A stretch of 32,500 nucleotides of DNA from Chrysomallon squamiferum (GCA_012295275.1 CM022670.1:26275744-26308243), one strand, 5' to 3'; positions 13,106-25,792 are shown, numbered from the stretch's first letter. The notes: generated by a model from the sequence alone, not told the origin. Program-made: numbers and translations.

Positions 13106-13405
13106 GAATTATCGGAACTCGCAAAAATAGTTTGAATTCCGAAGGATTCGGTTTTTAAATTTAATACTTGGTTACACTCGAGCCGCATTAAACTATGATA
13201 GTTTAATAGGATTCATGCGAAAGTTCTACTTGCATTAAACAGTGATTGGTCACATCTGGTTAATGGATAACTTACATCTTGGCTGTGTTGGTGTAATGAA
13301 CATTACTGTCTTTGTTATCTAGATAAAAAGTGTGATAACATATTTTGAAATTAGTATGTTAAAAAAAATTTATTTATTTATTTTTTATTATTAATATTAA
13401 TATTA

Positions 13406-13410
<5 letters not shown>

Positions 13411-13462
<52 letters not shown>
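13411..13462 (+). repeat. (TTA)n microsatellite
   Basis: About 52 bases of TTA preceded by degenerate TTA/TTTA from 13368. Confidence 0.93.
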
Positions 13463-13783
13463 TTCTTCTCTTTTTAACATCAGTAAATTCAGATACTTTG
13501 CTTCAAGTATAAAAAAAAATCGAACATCTAAATAGACACATGTATGCATAAACATAATACACACAGTGTATAAAACATGAACACGCACAGTGTAATACAT
13601 ATTATAATACATACACACGACCGCACAGACAAACTCAAAAAAAACAAGCACAAAAACACGCGAGCATACACACACCAAAATTTTATTTTATTTTCATTTT
13701 TTTTTTTTTTAACAGGAATTGCTAAATGAAGTAATAATTAATCACGGTCCAGGGGAAAGGTGAATATTAATTCTGATTCTATC

Positions 13784-14223
13784 AGCGGATGATTAAATTA
13801 TGGAACAAAACACCCCAAAACAGTTCTTTTATCTCCTGGGCAAATGGAAGCGAGCTGACAGACATGAATTACCTTCGACAGAATGTCAACAAAAAGGTTC
13901 GCCAGATTAATGCAGAGTGCCAGCGCGAACAAATGGACCACGAAATAACTGCAGCGAAGTACGTGCTAAAAAGATGTATTAAAATGATAGGCAGAGATAA
14001 GTGACAGGGTGCTGACAGGTAGAGCGCTATTGTAATAGATGCAAGCATTAATATCCGGCCGAGGAATGCGCCAAACACTCGGCCAGAAAATTAAGTAAAG
14101 CAGACGTCACGAGCAGACGACTGCGTAAGAGTGCCAGACGGCTTGCAAACATTCTTAAAGAGTATACGTCCAGTTGGCCAGATGAAAACAGTGAATCGCA
14201 AAGCAAGAGGAGAAAACCGTTGT
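13784..14223 (+). pseudogene. Coding-like patch, possible decayed exon(s) or gene fragment
   Basis: A region more GC-rich than its surroundings carries two neighbouring open stretches in different frames. The first follows a plausible acceptor (gattctatcag) and runs from 13786 to a TGA at 14002-14004. It includes LTDMNYLRQNVNKKVRQINA and a charged helical-looking end. The second runs from 14052 to a TGA at 14221-14223. It includes SARKLSKADVTSRRLRKS, LANILKEYTSSWPDE and a basic SKRRK end. Just before it, in the same frame but across a TAA, is ERYCNRCKH, giving a C-x2-C...C-x2-H pattern. I recognise no family. It may be a frameshifted retrocopy, a mobile-element remnant, or chance. Confidence 0.25.
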
Positions 14224-14249
14224 GAGATGTTTGAGTTAAAAGTAAAATA

Positions 14250-14282
14250 GTTTATTTTATTTTATTTTATTTTATCACTGAC

Positions 14283-14350
<68 letters not shown>

Positions 14351-14410
14351 TATAAAAATATGTAATAATAATAAGAAGAAATTAAGAAGAAGAAGAAGAG
14401 GAAATAAAAA
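14250..14410 (+). repeat. (TTTTA)n, (AAT)n and AAG-rich tail
   Basis: TTTTA units to 14275, AAT at 14284-14346, then A-rich sequence with AAG units to about 14400. Confidence 0.9.
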
Positions 14411-15418
14411 AAGAATAATAATAAAAATATATAACAAATCAGTTCATTTAAGCCTGAAAGTGCTTAAAGAAAAGGCAAAATAATTTTTTTTTTTTATTTG
14501 TTCAGTATTTTAGCGATTGTGGTTATCGCTTAACCATACGAACTGCTCACAATAGCTGAATAGTGCATCATGTTTTTAAAAGCAATAAAATTTAATGACT
14601 TTTTCACTTTTAAAGAATCTGGGGGAAAAAATTTTTTATAATAACGTTAAAACGAAAAAGTTTATTTCTAATCCGGACAGGCAACTGAATTTTACAGATA
14701 GCAAGTTTAATTATTCTCTAAAAATAAGGTGAAAATACTGCAGCAGATTTGTTTTTTTCTTCTTTATTCTTTTTTAAATTTCGAATTATAAATGTTAAAA
14801 GTGACAACACCTATCGTGTATGGAGTGAGAAAATATTGAGAGCAACTGCATTAGGACCATATGTAATATTTCAGCGGTTTTTTTTTGTTTGTTTGTTATT
14901 GTTTCTCTTTACTTTAGTTATAGTGCTTACTTGCTGCTGAAACAGTTCACAGAACATAAAATTAAAACGTATTTTAACCCGAAAGGACAGTATCGGAGAA
15001 TCATTCTGACATACCGCTCATGAATTATTCTTACAAAATCTGAAACGTTAAAATCCGGATGTGCAGATAACTTCTGTAAATGATAAATGAAATGACATCA
15101 GCACAGTCTTTGAAGTAGATATAGATATATGATTTTTAAATATTTTTTTATTTTCTGACTCTGTCAGCTTTCAGATTAGGTTAACACATGGTTGAGGTGT
15201 GCTGCTGTTACAGGTATTGGCAAGTTATCAGTGCATTAGTCCTGTTGGCGTTGGTTACTAGACGTGATCGCTGGAAAGTATCGTGATAATCCGCCAGCAG
15301 GCTAGCACTGGAAACATCTGGTAGACGATTTGCTCTTGTCTTTATCTTGTTGACCGGGTGATAGAGACCAGCCTATTTCACCTTCTGATAGAACGACTTT
15401 TAAAACACTCTTATGTGC
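14411..15418. other. Non-coding stretch
   Basis: AT-rich with several T tracts. A more balanced patch at 15170-15360 has a 54-codon minus-strand open frame without a recognisable motif. Confidence 0.4.
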
Positions 15419-15470
15419 ATTTTATTTTATTTTATTTTATTTTATTTTTTGCTGTTGTTATGTTTTATTT

Positions 15471-15506
<36 letters not shown>

Positions 15507-15514
15507 GAGAGAGG
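15419..15514 (+). repeat. (TTTTA)n, poly-A and (GA)n
   Basis: TTTTA units to about 15450, A26 at 15477-15502, then a short GA run. Confidence 0.9.
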
Positions 15515-15589
15515 AAAAAATCCTTCTAGATGTCAAAACTGAAATTAAACTTTCATTGATAAAATAATAAAAATGGCAGGAAAGACAAA

Positions 15590-15674
15590 GAAATAGAGAG
15601 AGATAGACAGAGAGAAAGAGAGGACAGAAAGAAAGAAAAAGAAAGAGAGGAGTGAAAGAGAATGAGAACACTAA

Positions 15675-15713
<39 letters not shown>

Positions 15714-15725
15714 CAGACAGACAGA
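15590..15725 (+). repeat. Purine-rich GA/GAAA tract, (AT)n, (ACAG)n
   Basis: Almost pure purine from 15590 to 15667, AT 15678-15709, then ACAG units to 15725. Confidence 0.85.
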
Positions 15726-15859
15726 AAGAAAAATACAAAAATTGATAAAGAATCAGAAAGTGAAACAGAGAGAAGTATGTGAAAAAGGGGCTGCAATAAA
15801 AAAAAAAAAAAGAAAGAGAGAGCGAAAAAGGAGTGGAGGAAGAAAGAAGAAATCTTGTT

Positions 15860-16503
<644 letters not shown>

Positions 16504-16612
16504 GCATATCTTCAAGAGAACATTATAATATAATATAGAGAAAAAATGTATATACACATAATATAAATATACAAATATACATACACACATGCACGAATAC
16601 ATGTTTACGTGC

Positions 16613-16674
16613 TTGCATACATACATACATACATATACTTACACACACAGACATACACACACTCACACACACAG

Positions 16675-16711
<37 letters not shown>
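16613..16711 (+). repeat. (CATA)n, (CA)n and (TA)n
   Basis: CATA units, interrupted CA 16641-16691, and TA to 16711. Confidence 0.9.
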
Positions 16712-16790
16712 CATAAATGTACAAACGTAAACACAATTAAACTTGTGAAACATTATATAACAGAAACAAAAAGAATCCAAAATATATAAA

Positions 16791-16931
16791 CAGTGGAATT
16801 TTGTTATATATACATAAACCTCTCTAGCAAATATATATATACAGTTATGCTATGCTCAGTTATATATTTGCTAAAGAGGTTTATGTATATATATATATAA
16901 AAACATTCCACTATAACTGAACATAACAAAA
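16791..16931. mobile_element. Foldback element (MITE-like) with nested inverted repeats
   Basis: The left arm (about 16792-16850, AGTGGAATTTTGTTATATAT onward, with ATAAACCTCTCTAGCAAATA inside) is nearly the reverse complement of the right arm (16861-16912). The arms pair over about 50 bases around a 10-20 base centre. The centre plus start of the right arm (about 16843-16862) is again similar in inverse to the right flank (16911-16931). No coding capacity. This is typical of non-autonomous foldback or MITE copies, but the ends and target duplication are not defined. Confidence 0.6.
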
Positions 16932-17944
16932 CTATGTATATTAAGGTTGTAGAGAACAGCGGGTCAGGTTTTTGTTAACAGGGACTGTCACAATAAATTA
17001 GCCAGTGTGTTTTTTCTACATGTACTAATTACATGTTTTATGACACACTTGGCAGTGGAAGAACAAAGTTTATCTCACATGTTCTTTTAAGTGCTCTATA
17101 TGTGCTGACACAACAAAAAGAAATAATAAAATAAACTGAAGTAAAATTTCAGATGAAAGCAGAAAAGGATTATGCGGCGCAATTTAATATATCATACTTG
17201 CTCCACCCTAGTTTCAAGCATAGTTCTATTGTTTTTGAAATATATGACTGTGACATAATTAATAAAAATTGTTTAGGTGGACTGTCTGAACACATTACCT
17301 CTTATATGTTGTTTATCGAAATAATAATTAAAGTTCTTGGTAACTGTAAGAGGTTTTATCAGTAAGATTATGAAACGTATACAGAGCCTATATTCACAAC
17401 CTAAGAGAACTTTTGTTAAGTTTTAATGGTAAAATTTAAGAACTGTCTAAGTCGACATATCGCTCCATATGAAAACAAATATACATATAAATACATATAA
17501 ATAGTTTAAGATAAACTGTCTGGTTTATAAAAATAACTAAAATATTTGGAAATATGTCGTTGTGTGATTTCATGCTCAGTTTTGGTTTAAAGTGACTGAA
17601 TGAGAGATAATATTACGCCCGTGTATAAATGAAACTCGATACACTAAGCATGTATTATGCTAAACAAGGTGGCGGCAATACGTATAAACTGAATATATCA
17701 GATCCCAAACTATACACACCAGTCTAAAGAATGTTAAGGTTTGGGAAAGTAGTTACATCACTAAAAGCCATATACCAGACTAACGTCTATGATATATTTA
17801 AATTATTAAAAATATTAAACTTCAGTAAAAGAAGACATGAATACACATACAGAAAATATATCTCAAACTGGATATCTATCTATCTGTCTGTTTGTCTGTC
17901 TCTGTATCTCATTTTGATTACCTGCCTGCCGTTATGTGTGTATT

Positions 17945-17948
<4 letters not shown>
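16932..17948. other. Non-coding stretch
   Basis: AT-rich unique DNA. Short open frames show no recognisable domain. Confidence 0.45.
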
Positions 17949-18810
<862 letters not shown>

Positions 18811-18815
18811 TAATA

Positions 18816-18879
<64 letters not shown>
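18811..18879 (+). repeat. (AAT)n microsatellite
   Basis: About 65 bases of AAT followed by GAT triplets. Confidence 0.95.
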
Positions 18880-19941
18880 GAAATGATGATGATGATTATG
18901 ATAATGATAAATCTGAAATGTTTGTTTTATATACCAAACAATGTTCGCATTTGACATATTAACCAGAAATGTTTAAGGTCTGTGTGAATTCTGACTTCTT
19001 TTATATTCTCGAATTGGTGAGAGTGAATTGTAAGAGATTTTCTTTCATATGCACAATGAACGAATAATTATATAAAACTTTATAAACATTATAACAATGA
19101 AGATTTTCAAAATTCAGTCACAGGTTTCTAACGTAATGAAAACACGAGGAAATATGTAAACAGCAATAATAATTAATTTATATCAGACTTCCCATACACA
19201 GGAGCTCACAGATAAACAATAAACAAATCACAGACTCAGGCTAGAATGGTAATACGCGTCGCAGAGAGCACTAAGACGGTTAGACCCAGCAGCCTGTTGT
19301 GTCTTAATCCTGGAATTTAACCACTAGTTTCTGCCCTGCCCTGTAAAACAACACATTTTTGGAAATATCATGCAAATAATCCATCAATATTCTTACTGAT
19401 ATCACTTTCAGTTTAAAACGTATCAAGAAGAATGGTGCACAGTAACGACTACAACAGAGAAATCTATTTAAGAAACGTCTTTCACTGTGTATTAATCAAC
19501 AAAATTACGTTCTGACAGACTTTTGGCTAAGATAATGTATATTTATATTTCGTTACACTTTTATTAAAAGGAAATCGTCTCAACACATTAATTGCCAACC
19601 TTCCGTTTTTTCTTGACTTGCAGGGTGGTTAAAGGAAACCATAAACTGAAAACTGACAAACATTAGTGACGGGTGCATTTTCTGTATTAATAGAAGAACC
19701 ATTAATTTTTACAGCAAGACGGAATTTTTTTTTTTCTAAAAGCGCCAATCATACTTAGTTAATGGATAAGTTGGATTAAATGATAAAAGACACTATTATT
19801 AACTGCACCTGTTTATCTGTTCTCTACAATAACTGTGATATATAAAAAGAAATTTATTTAGCACACATACAGCATAAATAAATATATAATGAACACCTTT
19901 AATTACTGTTATGTATTATTTATTTCTGTCGTTTGCTGAGT

Positions 19942-19945
<4 letters not shown>
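18880..19945. other. Non-coding stretch
   Basis: Unique AT-rich DNA. Nothing recognised. Confidence 0.45.
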
Positions 19946-20020
<75 letters not shown>

Positions 20021-20035
20021 TTGTCTATGTCTCTA

Positions 20036-20067
<32 letters not shown>
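19946..20067 (+). repeat. (CT)n and (AC)n microsatellites
   Basis: CT 19946-20018, a 20-base spacer, AC 20038-20067. Confidence 0.95.
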
Positions 20068-20069
<2 letters not shown>

Positions 20070-20529
20070 TATCAGAATGTAACAAAAATCAGAATGTAGG
20101 TGAAAAGGTAAAGGTCAGATTTGCCCGAGGTATTCGTTGTGAGTTTTTGATTGTATTATAATCAAACTGGCCTTTAACCAAGGTATGTATAGATACCTAT
20201 TTTCACAGACCGATATCCACAATATTAATAACAATACGTTAACCTATTAATATAACACCGAAAAGCTATGTCTGCTATACATAAATGACTATATTACATT
20301 ATTATAATGATGAAAATTATAGGACAGTATTTTAAACAGTTTTGTTATTTTAATCAAACTGCATCGGTTCTAGCTGTGTCCAGTGTTTACATGTCAATAC
20401 CCAGAGTCTAGTCTCTCGTATCGATCCGGCCAATGTTATGACGGCAGCTCTCGACAATAAGATCAAACGGAAAATACGCGCAGCATGAAACTTGAAGTCA
20501 TTTTAAAAACGGAGGGAATTTTTTAGATG

Positions 20530-20562
<33 letters not shown>

Positions 20563-20624
20563 ATAATGTTTACAACAAAGAAGTAAATAATGAACATTAA
20601 TTTAAGTAATTCAAAAAAACAATG

Positions 20625-20656
<32 letters not shown>
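20530..20656. repeat. Facing poly-T and poly-A tracts
   Basis: T29 (20530-20558) and A32 (20625-20656) flank 66 bases and can pair with each other. They begin about 80 bases into gene B intron 1. Confidence 0.9.
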
Positions 20657-20658
<2 letters not shown>

Positions 20659-20736
20659 CACCCTAAGCCTTCAACACGTAATTCGTTTTTGACAAGCCGT
20701 TGAAACAGCAGCATCCCTATCTTAGAAAAAACCTAC

Positions 20737-20961
20737 CTCAAAGCGGAGATTTCCAACAGGTGCTCGAGCGTAGGGAATTCCGAGATACTTCTCAACTTCT
20801 TCCTTGTTGTGAACTCTTTCCACGAAGCCCCGCACGCGTCCGAACTTCGTGTTCCTGTCGACGGAATATCCTCTAGAATGATGATGTCGCACACACGTGC
20901 AATCCATGACAACCAAGTAGAAGACACACACGTGTAAAGTCCTCACTGACGCGATCCCCAT
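20737..20961 (-). CDS. Gene B exon 1: secreted or type I cholinesterase/carboxylesterase-like protein, N-terminal 75 residues
   Basis: The ATG at 20961 has a strong start context (A at -3, G at +4). Residues 1 to about 24 look like a signal peptide, with hydrophobic core VCVFYLVVMDCTCV. Residues 38-47 (TKFGRVRGFV) and 59-75 (YLGIPYARAPVGNLRFE) are the hallmark opening of the carboxylesterase type B fold. The exon ends in phase 0 at CTTTGAG|gtaggt, so the gene continues at lower coordinates. The charged stretch ERVHNKEEVE lies between the two motifs. No exon with the expected EDCLyLN or serine-elbow motif was recognised down to position 1, so the catalytic state is unknown. Gene A, upstream on the same strand, is a relative, which suggests tandem duplication. 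An orphan exon is the alternative. Confidence 0.85.
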
Positions 20962-21434
20962 TTTGTTTCCCGCGGATCGCTGACAGACGCGGCTAAGTGT
21001 TGATATCTCGTCGAGAATAAAATAATAATAAAAAAAAAAATAATGTATGAAAACCCTCTGTTATTAAGATTTTACCTTCCGAACACGCGGCATAAAGACA
21101 CGTCAAGCATACTTGGATCGAACCCCAAATGTAAAAAATACACTCTTAAAGTTTTCTCTCGTTGAAGATACTTAAACTTGGAAAAATAAAGTTTATCGCT
21201 TATTCTAATAGTCCTGTTTTAAATGTATATAATATTATTGCCAGAAAATACAGGAAAGTTTTGGTATTGTTTTCGTCATTATCTTTTCTTGTTGAAACCA
21301 GAAGAAATAACGAATTTCCTTAGCAATTCAGGTGACCACGTCAGACTAAGGTGCCAATAGAATAGGTTGCCGGTAAGTATGTAGAAAAACAAAACCGTCT
21401 TCAAAGTATTATCAGATTGTATCCATATCCCCCA

Positions 21435-21470
21435 TGAGGGCGGAGTCAGACGCAAAGTGGGCGGGGCGAA
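21435..21470. promoter_or_regulatory. GC-box segment, candidate promoter of gene B
   Basis: Two GC boxes, GGGCGGAG (21438-21445) and GTGGGCGGGGC (21457-21467), stand in a GC-rich island in otherwise AT-rich DNA. They are about 500 bases upstream of the gene B start codon. Such boxes bind Sp1/KLF factors in animals. They could serve gene B, a divergent transcript, or both; there is no direct evidence of a start site. Confidence 0.35.
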
Positions 21471-21758
21471 TGTCACATGGTACAATTCACGTAGATGTGA
21501 GCCTCCATGAATGAAGAATGAAACAAGTTAGCGTTCCAAGTGAGTAAACTTTGTTCCCTCGTGCTGAGCTTTGCGGTGGCAGGGCTGGTGGCTGCTATCA
21601 CTGTTCACACACAGAGCACGAAATGTCGTCTAGCGCCAGCGAATAGGAAACACACCTGAACACCTTTTGTTGTCAACGTAAATCCAATACGCGTTAATAC
21701 CGCCGAGGTTTTCCCCCTGTAACTCATGACAGTTAGAACCTTTGTTCAGTAATATCAA

Positions 21759-21770
21759 CCTTTTTATATA
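21759..21770 (-). promoter_or_regulatory. TATA-like box, minus strand
   Basis: The minus strand reads TATATAAAAAGG, a good TATA match, about 800 bases before the gene B start codon. Transcription from about 30 bases downstream would give a long or spliced 5' leader. In DNA this AT-rich a chance match is quite possible. Confidence 0.2.
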
Positions 21771-21776
21771 GTGTAC

Positions 21777-21909
<133 letters not shown>

Positions 21910-21981
21910 GTGAATATATATATAACGCATGTATATTTGTATGTTTGCTTGTATATGGATTTTTATATAACGTGTATTCAT

Positions 21982-21984
<3 letters not shown>

Positions 21985-22056
<72 letters not shown>

Positions 22057-22081
22057 AGAACAACAACAACAACAACAACAA
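21985..22081 (+). repeat. (GA)n, (GAA)n, (CAA)n microsatellite
   Basis: GA to 22053, a few GAA, then CAA to 22081. The GA part is complementary to the CT array about 75 bases to the left. Confidence 0.95.
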
Positions 22082-23031
22082 AAACAATATGCAACTACTA
22101 TATATTTATGCAGACTTTCACCTAGATGAGAATTAGGCATGTACTAAATTTCATTTAAATTATTTAACATAACTGAAATTTCATTCAAGCATGTTTTAGG
22201 AATCTTAAATCTTCATGCTGGCAGTATTCAAGACTTTAAAACTTAAAAGAAATGATTACTTAAATGTTTCAAGTCGCGTGGACTCACCCCCCGGGCTTGA
22301 TACATCTCTTAGGATGTTGCCGCCTTCACAAACAAACGTCATTAATCATTAGAGAAACTTAATTAAGTTAAATAAATATAAGCAGAACTGTTTGCCGGTA
22401 CAAAAGACTTAACCTACGAGACTTAATTAAGTACTAACGAGAAGAACAGGGGAATTAATTTCAAAAGAAAAACCAAACAATGGAAAAAGAGCTTGAAAAA
22501 CAAAGCACAGCTTAATTTTCAAAACATGAGTGAAAAATGTATAATGTCGTTTTTAATTAAGTATGCAATGCATCTGCTATCTTCACCTGAAAAGATTTCA
22601 ACGTGTTTTGTAATTTTTAGAAAATACAACAATTATTAATGGATTGTTAGGAACGAATCGGTGAAATTTTGCACTCATTTTGAAAAAGCTGTAGGTTTAA
22701 GAATTAATACATAAATGAATTAAGATTACTGCACGCAGTTAGAAAACACATTAATAACGAATAGGCCTGTCGACAACATATAAATGTATGAATTTAGAAA
22801 ACTTTCAGTTAGTGCTATTTAAAATGAATAAATTATCCTTTTTGATTAATTATATTCAACAAACTTATGGATTTTAAACTATTTTAGTTTTAGTGTGCTA
22901 ATCAGAGTAAAAAAGAACTTCTTGTTTATATTAGTACGAGACCGTGCTAGAAATCAGTCTGTGTAGAATTTGTACACTTGCTCAGTACAGACGAGAAACC
23001 TTCATAATTAAATTAGGCAAGTGAAAGTTAA
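22082..23031. other. Non-coding stretch with TTAATTAA-type palindromes
   Basis: AT-rich DNA. ACTTAATTAAGT occurs at about 22357-22368 and 22421-22432, and a close variant at about 22552-22562. No gene seen. Confidence 0.4.
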
Positions 23032-23159
23032 AAAATAATAATAATAAAATTAAACAAATAAATAAATAAAAATAATAAAAAATTAAAAAAAAAAAAAAAA
23101 AAAACGAAAAAAAAAAAAAAAAAAAAAAAAATTAAAAAGAAAGAAAGAAAGAAAGAAAT
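23032..23159 (+). repeat. A-rich block: AAT, AAAT, poly-A, (AAAG)n
   Basis: About 128 bases almost devoid of C, with two long A runs broken by one ACG, ending in five AAAG units. Confidence 0.9.
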
Positions 23160-24654
23160 AGCTGTAAGAGATCGGATGTTTCCTCAGGTTATAAGTGATT
23201 TTAGTCAAACTTTATTATCAGCAAATGTTTTGTGTTAAGTGTAACATAAACAATGACATGGAAGTAAATATAATGCATTTTATCTGTTCTTATACATCTT
23301 TAACAGTTAACAGATTTGTAAAATACAAAATGAAGCATCTATAATTGTTATATTTACTAATAAAACTGACTGACTGTCATCATTTCTTTCTTAAGTCATT
23401 TAATTTTTATTTCATTTAATTTGTTTATTTCTTTGTTATCGAATGTTTTGAAATTCGAATAATAATTTGCTTTCCATCATTAGCTGTCTTTTTTTTTTTT
23501 TCAAATTCGTTTATTTGTTTGTTTGATTATTTGTATATTTATTTAGCTTAACTATTCAACTAGCAATCTGCATGCGTGCAGCCTCGCTGTGAACTAACTT
23601 ACGATGCTTCACCACTGCAGCTGCTGTTCCTGCCTAAATTACTCAAGGTAAGTAACTCTGACGTCTTCGATCTCGACTCGCCAGTTTTTATCTGGAGCAA
23701 AACGAACATCTAAACGACGGCAAAAGAAAGAGCCTTGCTAGCCCATAAGTAAGCGGCACTGGACAAGCTAATGGTTTTCTAACTGCGTGAAGATGATATA
23801 AAGCACACTTCATCAACGCACCGCAAACAGATTAACGAGACAGCTACGAGACCAAGCAAGATAGCTTGGTTTGAAATAAATGATCAATTGATCAGAAAAT
23901 CCTCATCAACGACCTAACTGTTTAATGTTAGCAGTTCGTCTGTACATACGTGACAGTCGTGCATCTATACGTCCGAAAAATTTCAGTAGTATTAGCAATA
24001 ATTATTACTAGCAAGAGAAGAGGGTTCAATAACCGGACGTCTGCTTTATAGGCTACAGGCATAAAAGAGAAGCAGACGTTCACTGGCAATAGTTATGCGA
24101 GAGCAATGTACCTAAACACATTCGATCAGATTATCGACAGCAACCATCTCAGATTTAAGAACCACGAAACCCGCTAGACAACAGTTTGAATATATTGCGT
24201 ATTATAGTGTCTGCAATCCAGTCAAACTTGCATTGAGAAAATTCAAAATGTAACATAATAATAAGAAATATTTAACCGTATTTATCAATAGATAAGCATG
24301 CAGTATTAAATAACTGAGAAATATACGCGCCTGTAACAATATATATACATTTTTTTTTTTGAACATTTATAATTGTAAAGGATAAGAGAATGTAATTTGC
24401 TATAATGAAGGATAATCTGAATTATTATTATGGCACTGTTATAACTGATATTATTCTATTTTTCTCTGTCATTGTAACTTTGGTGACATTAATTTGCTCA
24501 AAATTTGATACAAACCCACACTATTTTAATTCTCGGTATCAGTATGGATAAAACAACACAGATTTTAAATGGTTACTCATGTAACCTTCTTGCTAATAAA
24601 TAATTTAAAAAAGTAGAATAATGGTAATACTATAAGACTTCCATTAGCAATAGT
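23160..24654. other. Non-coding stretch
   Basis: Includes a GC-richer patch (23570-23860) with an exon-like 66-base segment, a 14-base palindrome at 23881-23894, and a T tract at about 24352. No gene can be supported. Confidence 0.4.
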
Positions 24655-24681
24655 AGTAATGGTAGTAGTAAAACGCTTGTG

Positions 24682-24717
<36 letters not shown>

Positions 24718-25042
24718 ATAATAGAGGTAGTGATAACAATAGTAGCGGTGGTAACAATATTTTGAAGAAAAGCAAATAGAAAGTGTATAAATATAATTTT
24801 AGTATTATTGGTAGCGATAGTAGTAGTATTAGAATAAATAAGTAGTAACAATAGTAGTCGAAATAACAGTAGTAGCAAGAGTAGTGCTGGCAATAACAGT
24901 AGTAGTAATAGTAGTGCTGGCAGTAGTAGTAGCACTAGCAGTTGTAGTAGTAATAGTAATAGTACTAACAGTAACAAAGGGTTTACTAGTACTAACAATA
25001 CTGACTGATTTAGAAGTAATAGTAGCAGAAACAGTAAATAGC
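24655..25042 (+). repeat. Imperfect GTA/AGT trinucleotide domain
   Basis: Nearly 400 bases made mostly of gta, agt, aat, aac and gca triplets in a constant register, with a pure run at about 24680-24716. The Leu-, Thr- and Val-rich open frames are its translations. Confidence 0.88.
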
Positions 25043-25626
25043 TGGTCTAATACTAAAAATTATAAAATGCACGACAATTGTGGAATTTTCGTTAATTTGT
25101 GAACTCAGACCAGACGTGAGCCTCCCGGTCACGGACAGAGTTCAAGCCTCGGTTCGAAAAATTCTTAAATTGTACCAGCTAATGAATATATTTACGTTGT
25201 GTTCGTCACGACTACTACAACATCGCGGAAAAACAAATCGTAGTAACATAGTATTTCTGCGAGCAGATTGATCCCGTGCTATTTACGGCACATCGATGCA
25301 CTTCAAACGAACTAAATCAAGAAGCAGACTGGTTTAAATTGATCGTCTGCGTTCAGTCAGCATCGAAAACCGCAAGCTTCGTGTTGTGGAACGTTGCTGA
25401 CCTTTGTTTTGCGGTTGGACAGACCCGGGGGACATTCAAAGCGTGCTGGCAATGATTTTTCAAGACGAAACTTCGGTATCGCCTTTTCGCGGCTACAAAT
25501 ATGTCTTGTGTTTTGTTTAAGGCAAAGAGCAACCTTTGATATTTTCTTTGCTTCATGACGTAGTTCAGTGTTGTTGTCATTCCAGTGTTTACGTCGAATG
25601 ATGTCCATGATAATGATGATCATGGT
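25043..25626. other. Non-coding stretch
   Basis: Balanced composition. An 80-codon minus-strand frame (about 25600-25357) is rich in charged residues but shows no known domain or splice support. Confidence 0.4.
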
Positions 25627-25627
25627 G

Positions 25628-25671
<44 letters not shown>
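25627..25671 (+). repeat. (AAT)n microsatellite
   Basis: Forty-five bases of AAT. Confidence 0.95.
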
Positions 25672-25673
<2 letters not shown>

Positions 25674-25708
25674 CATAAATAAAGCAGCATTTGTAGTTCA
25701 TGGTACCA

Positions 25709-25792
25709 GTAGAAGTAATAGTAATAGTAGTAGTAGTAGTAATAGCAGTAGAGGTAGCAGAAGCAGAAGTAGCAGCAGTAGTAGTAATAATC
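25709..25792 (+). repeat. Imperfect AGT/AGC trinucleotide array
   Basis: agt, aat, agc and aga triplets, of the same class as 24655-25042. Confidence 0.88.

Noticed and set aside
15170-15360. 54-codon minus-strand open stretch as gene B exon 2
   Set aside because: It lacks the conserved motifs expected after GIPYA..PVG..RFE and has no convincing acceptor and donor pair.
24630-24998. Leu-rich and Thr-rich open frames
   Set aside because: They follow the GTA trinucleotide register exactly and lack any non-repeat domain.
25151-25164. GGTTCGAA box as in tRNA genes or tRNA-derived SINEs
   Set aside because: No matching A box, acceptor stem or cloverleaf could be drawn around it.
25357-25600. 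Charged minus-strand open frame ending GFRC
   Set aside because: Several frames are open here, no domain is recognised and it runs into a repeat upstream.
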